Source: Bacteroidales bacterium (GTDB lineage: Bacteria > Bacteroidota > Bacteroidia > Bacteroidales > WCHB1-69). Taken from it: a stretch of DNA of 5,514 nucleotides. Position numbers and translations under genes: made by a program. The stretch lies in the NCBI GenBank assembly GCA_024400715.1, contig JAKSMH010000099.1, forward strand, positions 1-5,514, given 5' to 3'. How positions within the stretch are numbered: position 1 is the first letter of the stretch; every line of letters starts with the position of its first letter. This document shows positions 1-3,172 of the stretch, one piece after another. Below the pieces are notes generated by a model. That model made no database searches, was not told the DNA's origin, and worked only from the letters and a program-made list of their open reading frames with translations.

Positions 1-53
1 GAGACGGCAGGAGAAACAACGCCGTCGATCTGTTTGAGTTTTAGTTTCTGCAT
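1..53 (-). CDS. 5' end of an unidentified gene, cut by the window edge
   Basis: On the minus strand an ATG at 53-51 opens a frame that stays open to the window edge for 17 codons (MQKLKLKQIDGVVSPAV, then a partial codon). It starts 44 bases after the stop of the 114-aa gene at 98-442, on the same strand, which fits a third gene of the same leftward run. The bases before the ATG are A-rich (CAACAAAAACATTT), as is common in Bacteroidota, and show no strong Shine-Dalgarno sequence. The start is basic and hydrophilic, with no signal peptide. Too little is present to assign a family, and a chance frame of this length is possible. The support is position, strand and a plausible N-terminus only. Confidence 0.5.
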   Translation of the reverse strand, partial: MQKLKLKQIDGVVSPAV

Positions 54-97
54 AAATGTTTTTGTTGATAGGTAGTTTCTTGAGATATAATAGATTC

Positions 98-442
98 TTA
101 ATGTGAGATGGGAATTGCCTTGAGTATGATTTCGTCATCACTCTCGATGCCAGGGAGTTCAAGTCCGTCGGACAAAGTGCCGTCGGAGAGTTCCTTGTAG
201 TCCTTGCCGAGGCTATATCGGAGGCCGTTGATGAAGACTTCCGAAGAATTGGCGACAAAAGGCTGCTGGCTGATGAAGAGACCAGACAAGAAATCAATGC
301 TCGCGGCCTTGATGATGCGCGGCACCAAATCGGATAGGCGGACTTGAGCGGCGTTGCCGTCGGAGCTGTAGCCCAGGGTGTTGAGTTTGGGGACGGACAT
401 CGGAGCAGCAGTAGGGAGGGCTGTGATTTCTAAATCTTCCAT
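98..442 (-). CDS. Hypothetical protein, 114 aa, function unknown
   Basis: This complete frame runs from ATG at 442-440 to TAA at 100-98. I do not recognise the family. The protein is soluble-looking and acidic at the C-terminus (GIESDDEIILKAIPISH), with no signal peptide, membrane segment or cysteine. The middle holds a stretch of alternating hydrophobic residues (SSEVFINGLRYSLGKDYKEL), suggesting a small beta-rich fold. It lies 112 bases downstream of the DUF6266-like gene on the same strand and 44 bases before another start, so it is probably co-transcribed with them. Codon phase and the lack of a better competing frame support it as a real gene. A second in-frame ATG at residue 15 (MSVPKLNTLG) could be the true start, since no clear ribosome-binding site precedes the first. 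A role as a structural or accessory protein of a mobile element is possible but not shown. Confidence 0.6.
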   Translation of the reverse strand: MEDLEITALPTAAPMSVPKLNTLGYSSDGNAAQVRLSDLVPRIIKAASIDFLSGLFISQQPFVANSSEVFINGLRYSLGKDYKELSDGTLSDGLELPGIESDDEIILKAIPISH

Positions 443-473
443 TAGGCATATCGGTTTAATAATAAATACTCAA

Positions 474-548
474 CTAAATAGTGATTACCAACCGTCTGCC
501 CGCAAGGAAGAAGGAACATCCAGCAAAGAGCAGACGTTGGCGGATCAT
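474..548 (-). other. Possible 24-aa small ORF between two minus-strand genes
   Basis: An ATG at 548-546 starts six bases after the stop of the gene at 555-1436 and reads 24 codons to a TAG at 476-474. The peptide is MIRQRLLFAGCSFFLAGRRL followed by VITI. It has a basic start, a hydrophobic core and a Cys after an AG pair, loosely like a short membrane peptide or an imperfect lipobox. Its DNA coincides with the inverted repeat at 488-540. A frame this short can arise by chance and no family is recognised. It is listed because of its placement immediately after the upstream stop. Confidence 0.15.
488..540. repeat. Imperfect inverted repeat, 11-bp arms, intergenic
   Basis: The left arm CCAACCGTCTGC (488-499) pairs with the right arm GCAGACGTTGG (530-540): eleven base pairs with a single unpaired C in the left arm. 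The loop is 30 bases. It begins 14 bases after the stop of the 293-aa gene and ends 45 bases before the start of the 114-aa gene. In the minus-strand transcript it would form a stem between the two cistrons. No T-run follows it, so it is not a classical intrinsic terminator. A role in RNA processing or stability, or as a recombination site, is conceivable. Confidence 0.5.
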
Positions 549-554
549 TGGCTG

Positions 555-1436
555 TCAAGGCATAACATCGAGAGATGCCATCTCGGGCTTAAGGTACACT
601 GCTTTGGTATTGATGCCACCATAGCTGTTGACGGAAGCGGTGAAGGCGGTATGGCTCTGGTAGGTAGCAAGAGCTGTGTTCTCAACGAAGAAGAACTGAG
701 TACTAACTCGAAGCAATCCGTCGACTGTTTCGCGACTGTGAACCCACGCGGCGGCTCCACTAGTTATAGGCTGGGATGTGGATAGGCAGTTGTCGGCCAC
801 AGAAAAACCGATGCTCTCTACCTGTTCCCAAAGCTTGGCATCGTCGGCAGTATTGAGGATAACCTTGTTACCTTTAATAGTAGCACGAGGGATACGCGTA
901 ACGGGATCAATGGTCTGTCTTCCATGAAAGAAGGTAAGTTGGTCGCCCTCGTCGAAGGTGTCGTTGTTGGTGATGACGGCCTGGGAGAACTCAGCAATGG
1001 TGGTGTTGGCATCGATGGTGAGTCCGCCGAGGCGGATGCTGCTGACGAGGATGTCGGAGGCGTTCTTGGCCATGCTGATGCTGGGGAGGGAGCCACGGGT
1101 GATCTGGTAGGGGGCGAGGATGGCGCCACCGTTGAGACGGATGGTCTTGGTGATATAGACCTTGACCACGTCGAGGTTGGCCTGGATGAAGGCGTTGAAG
1201 ACGGACATCTGGGGCGGGAGGTCTTCGTAGCCGCGGCGGAGCATGGAGTCGAACTGTTTGTAGATGGCGCCGAGGTTGGCCCACTGGGCACGGCGGTCCA
1301 TCTGTCGTGCCGAACGGCGGGGGGTGGCGGGCTTAATGGGGGCCTCGCTGATCACCGTGCCGTGCTTGGTCTGGCGGTAGAGGAACTGGCCTACCTTGCC
1401 GCTGATTTTGGTGTTGACACCGTAGATTTTTGCCAT
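555..1436 (-). CDS. DUF6266-like Bacteroidota hypothetical protein, 293 aa
   Basis: This complete frame runs from ATG at 1436-1434 to TGA at 557-555, with a good Shine-Dalgarno sequence (GAAAGGA, 8-base spacing) fixing the start. The function is unknown. The layout resembles the DUF6266 family of Bacteroidota: a glycine-rich opening (residues about 11-30, SGKVGQFLYRQTKHGTVISE), a proline/arginine stretch followed by RRSARQMDRRAQW (about 40-52), a helical part with FNAFIQANLD (about 80-90), and a long beta-rich C-terminal region. The last part has AAWVHSRETVDGLLRVSTQFF and SYGG, resembling the C-terminal strand pattern of that family. No signal peptide or membrane segment is seen. It is longer than the roughly 200 aa I associate with the family. 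The DNA is distinctly GC-rich, unlike the plus-strand genes to the right. It appears to lead a leftward operon. The family assignment rests on remembered pattern only; the gene itself is well supported. Confidence 0.75.
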   Translation of the reverse strand: MAKIYGVNTKISGKVGQFLYRQTKHGTVISEAPIKPATPRRSARQMDRRAQWANLGAIYKQFDSMLRRGYEDLPPQMSVFNAFIQANLDVVKVYITKTIRLNGGAILAPYQITRGSLPSISMAKNASDILVSSIRLGGLTIDANTTIAEFSQAVITNNDTFDEGDQLTFFHGRQTIDPVTRIPRATIKGNKVILNTADDAKLWEQVESIGFSVADNCLSTSQPITSGAAAWVHSRETVDGLLRVSTQFFFVENTALATYQSHTAFTASVNSYGGINTKAVYLKPEMASLDVMP

Positions 1437-1444
1437 TTGTGTTT

Positions 1445-1451
1445 TCCTTTC
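1445..1451 (-). promoter_or_regulatory. Ribosome-binding site of the 293-aa gene
   Basis: The minus strand reads GAAAGGA here, eight bases before the ATG at 1436-1434. This purine-rich Shine-Dalgarno match supports that start. It is stronger than those of the other genes in the window, which rely on A/T-rich leaders. Confidence 0.6.
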
Positions 1452-1532
1452 TTTTTAAGGTTGAACAATTGTTGCGTGTCTTCGCTGCTTGTCCGGCATG
1501 TGCACCTGACGGAGTGGCTTCGAAAGACGAGG

Positions 1533-1540
1533 CAAAAGTA
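1533..1540 (-). promoter_or_regulatory. Leftward Bacteroidota promoter, -7 box TACTTTTG
   Basis: The minus strand reads TACTTTTG, a full match to the Bacteroidota -7 consensus TAnnTTTG. It lies about 97 bases before the start of the 293-aa gene. The expected -33 element (TTTG, about 20 bases upstream, near 1559-1564) is poor: the strand there reads GATTCCG. Transcription would start near 1526, giving a leader of roughly 90 bases. It probably drives the minus-strand genes. Confidence 0.5.
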
Positions 1541-1563
1541 CTGTGAGTTAGAAGAACGGAATC

Positions 1564-1629
1564 GGGGATTGTCGGGTTGCGTCGGGATAAAGGAGGATTT
1601 GGGTGGATTTAGGGGGATAATGGGGCGGG
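1564..1629 (+). other. G-tract cluster, possible G-quadruplex
   Basis: Seven runs of three or more G occur in 66 bases on the plus strand: 1564-1567, 1574-1576, 1584-1586, 1601-1603, 1612-1616, 1622-1625 and 1627-1629. The last four are separated by loops of 8, 5 and 1 bases, close to the usual limits for a G-quadruplex. The cluster sits between the two divergent promoter boxes, upstream of both, so it could affect either. No function is shown. Confidence 0.35.
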
Positions 1630-1668
1630 AGAAGCGGTGTGCGACAGAGGCAAAAAGTGACGTTTTTT

Positions 1669-1698
1669 CTTGTGATTTTCAGATTTTTCGTATTTTTG
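1669..1698 (+). promoter_or_regulatory. Rightward Bacteroidota promoter for the methyltransferase operon
   Basis: The -7 box TATTTTTG (1691-1698) matches TAnnTTTG exactly and is followed by CA, as often in this phylum. CTTG at 1669-1672, 18 bases upstream, is a three-of-four match to the -33 element TTTG at slightly short spacing. Transcription would start near 1705, leaving an AT-rich leader of about 60 bases before the ATG at 1768. It would drive the truncated methyltransferase, the intact one and the ATPase, as no other promoter is evident between them. Confidence 0.6.
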
Positions 1699-1767
1699 CA
1701 GTAGCGGATGGTGTGTGCTGTTCGCTGTGAAATGTTATATATATAATTAAATATAAATAATTTAAGG

Positions 1768-2013
1768 ATGGCCACTGTACACATAAAGGAAGAGCGGAAT
1801 TTGAAAAAGTTCACGGTTATTGACCTTTTTGCGGGGTGGGGTTGGCTGTCGTTGGGACTATATTTAGCTGGCTGGCAAGGGGTATTTGCTATTGAGAAAA
1901 ATCCGAATGCATTTGAAACGCTTAAATATAACCTAATTGATAAATATCATCGTTCCGGACCGGTTCCCCCGTTCTCTCGCATCCCGGCAGAACTAGTGCC
2001 TCCAGTTTTTTGA
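1768..2013 (+). pseudogene. Truncated DNA cytosine-C5 methyltransferase, N-terminal fragment
   Basis: The frame gives 81 aa from ATG 1768 to TGA 2011-2013. Residues about 15-60 (TVIDLFAGWGWLSLGL, then VFAIEKNPNAFETLKYNLID) are motifs I and II of a cytosine-C5 DNA methyltransferase, the AdoMet-binding start of the fold. Motif I carries Trp where a second Gly is usual (GWGW for GxGG). After about residue 60 the sequence (HRSGPVPPFSRIPAELVPPV) no longer looks like a methyltransferase. The catalytic Pro-Cys, ENV, QRR and TRD parts are all absent, whereas family members run to about 330-450 aa. The product cannot methylate DNA. It sits directly behind the operon promoter and 74 bases ahead of the intact methyltransferase, whose first residues (MATITIKD) echo its own (MATVHIKE). 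The likely origin is replacement or deletion that left the promoter-proximal end of an older gene. A retained small regulatory peptide is less likely. Confidence 0.75.
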
Positions 2014-2065
2014 CGAGACAGGTGTGGAACAATTGTATTGGGAGGGAGTTTGAGAGAGAACGTGG
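1967..2065. repeat. Inverted repeat, 12-bp arms (11 matched), at the pseudogene junction
   Basis: CCCCGTTCTCTC (1967-1978) is matched by GAGAGAACGTGG (2054-2065), 11 of 12 bases complementary, around a 75-base spacer. It spans the point where methyltransferase similarity of the upstream fragment has ended, the stop at 2011-2013 and most of the gap before the intact gene. It could be a leader-RNA stem or the ends of a small degraded insertion. No target-site duplication flanks it. Confidence 0.35.
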
Positions 2066-2087
2066 CAAATATCAGAATTGAATTATT

Positions 2088-3170
2088 ATGGCAACAATAA
2101 CCATTAAAGATATAACACACAAAGACAGCAAGTCCCAATTGAAAGCCATTGATTTCTTTTGTGGAGGCGGCGGCATGACATGTGGTTTGCGTCAGGCAGG
2201 TATCAATGTTATTGCGGGAGTAGATTTTGACAAAGCAGTAGGAGAGACATACGAATACAATAATCCAGGAAGCAAATTCATTCAGTCAGATATCAAACGT
2301 TTAAGAAGTGACCATTTTGAAAGAAATTTTGGCCTGCAGAAAAATGATGATAATTTAATATTAGTAGGATGCAGTCCGTGCCAATATTATAGCATTATCA
2401 ACACCGACCGAAAAAAGTCGATAAAAACAAAAGACTTATTACGAAGTTTCGCTCGGTTTGTTGAGTATTATCGGCCAGGCTATGTTGTGGTTGAGAATGT
2501 TCCCGGAATTATGACGAATAAGGATTCCATTCTTCCTGAATTTTTACAAAGGTTAAACGAATTAGGCTATCATAATAACAAATACGAAGTATTAGACTTG
2601 TGCTATTTTGGTGTACCTCAGAGCCGACGCCGATTTTCTATGATTGCTTCACGTTTAGATGTCGAAATACGTTTACCTGAGAAAGACGACCATTTAGCCG
2701 TATTAAAAGATTATATCGGAGAAACGCATGGGTTTCCTCGTATTCCTGCTGGACACAAAGACAAATCTGAGTTCAACCATTCTGTGGCTGGATTAAGCGA
2801 AGTGTGTTTAGAACGCATGCGCTTGACACCTCACAACGGTGGCAGCAGAGACTCGTGGGCTAATAATGATAGATTGCAACTTCCTTGCTACGTAGGACAT
2901 GATAATTCCTTTAAGGACAATTATGGTCGTATGGCATGGGATAAACCGGCGCCAACGATTACAACCAAGTTTTTTAGCATCTCCAATGGCCGTTTTGGAC
3001 ATCCAGAAGAGGATAGGGCTATCTCCATTAGAGAAGGAGCAACCTTACAAACATTTCCTAAGGAATATGTTTTTAAGACAAATAGCATTGCCACAGCCGC
3101 TAAGCTCATAGGCAATGCGGTACCTTGCGAATATGCAAGACGGTTAGGTTTGTTAATTCAAAGTTTTTAG
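2088..3170 (+). CDS. DNA cytosine-C5 methyltransferase, complete, 360 aa
   Basis: It transfers a methyl group from AdoMet to C5 of cytosine within a specific DNA site and probably protects self DNA in a restriction or defence system. The expected motifs appear in order: motif I IDFFCGGGGM (21-30), an acidic AdoMet contact near VDFD (45-48), motif IV GCSPCQ with the catalytic Cys98, motif VI VVVENV with Glu136, motif VIII QSRRRF (178-183), a variable target-recognition region (about 190-285), WDKPAPTITT (284-293), motif IX REGATLQTFP (315-324) and motif X IGNAVP (341-346). The length is normal and nothing essential is missing, so it should be active. The target site cannot be read from the sequence. 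ATG 2088 is chosen because it begins just ahead of motif I; the leader is AT-rich with no strong Shine-Dalgarno. Its stop is two bases before the ATPase start, so the two are co-transcribed and probably translationally coupled. Base composition is more AT-rich than the minus-strand genes. Confidence 0.93.
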   Translation: MATITIKDITHKDSKSQLKAIDFFCGGGGMTCGLRQAGINVIAGVDFDKAVGETYEYNNPGSKFIQSDIKRLRSDHFERNFGLQKNDDNLILVGCSPCQYYSIINTDRKKSIKTKDLLRSFARFVEYYRPGYVVVENVPGIMTNKDSILPEFLQRLNELGYHNNKYEVLDLCYFGVPQSRRRFSMIASRLDVEIRLPEKDDHLAVLKDYIGETHGFPRIPAGHKDKSEFNHSVAGLSEVCLERMRLTPHNGGSRDSWANNDRLQLPCYVGHDNSFKDNYGRMAWDKPAPTITTKFFSISNGRFGHPEEDRAISIREGATLQTFPKEYVFKTNSIATAAKLIGNAVPCEYARRLGLLIQSF

Positions 3171-3172
3171 AT

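Larger units (their letters stand above)
1437..1767. other. Divergent intergenic region between two gene groups
   Basis: This 331-base stretch holds no convincing gene. It separates the leftward hypothetical genes from the rightward methyltransferase module. From left to right it contains the Shine-Dalgarno sequence and leader of the 293-aa gene, a leftward -7 box (1533-1540), a plus-strand run rich in G-tracts (1564-1629), a rightward promoter (1669-1698) and a very AT-rich leader (about 1730-1762). Frames crossing it in either direction look like chance openings, with no recognisable protein. Confidence 0.7.

Noticed and set aside
3..26. Hairpin GACGGC/GCCGTC with a 12-base loop near the left edge, considered as a terminator for the 114-aa gene
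   Set aside because: It falls inside the likely coding start at 1-53, has only six pairs, and any following T-run would be outside the window.
378..785. Plus-strand open frame of 135 codons
   Set aside because: It overlaps two supported minus-strand genes and has no recognisable domain, leader or promoter.
818..1291. Minus-strand frame rich in Ser/Pro/Thr, and a Pro/His/Arg-rich frame at 991-1284
   Set aside because: These are out-of-phase readings of the 293-aa gene with low-complexity composition.
924..1730. Plus-strand open frame of 268 codons with a Gly/Val/Asp-rich product
   Set aside because: It is antisense to the DUF6266-like gene. The skewed composition reflects GC-rich coding DNA read on the wrong strand, and it runs on through the divergent promoters.
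1548..1814. Minus-strand open frame of 88 codons across the intergenic region
   Set aside because: It covers the rightward promoter and the start of the methyltransferase fragment in antisense and shows no family features.
2808..3115. Short frames on both strands within the 3' part of the methyltransferase
   Set aside because: They overlap the conserved motif IX and X coding region and have no features of their own.
1768..3170. A single methyltransferase split by a frameshift
   Set aside because: The downstream gene carries its own complete motif I, so the upstream piece duplicates rather than completes it. These are two different enzymes.
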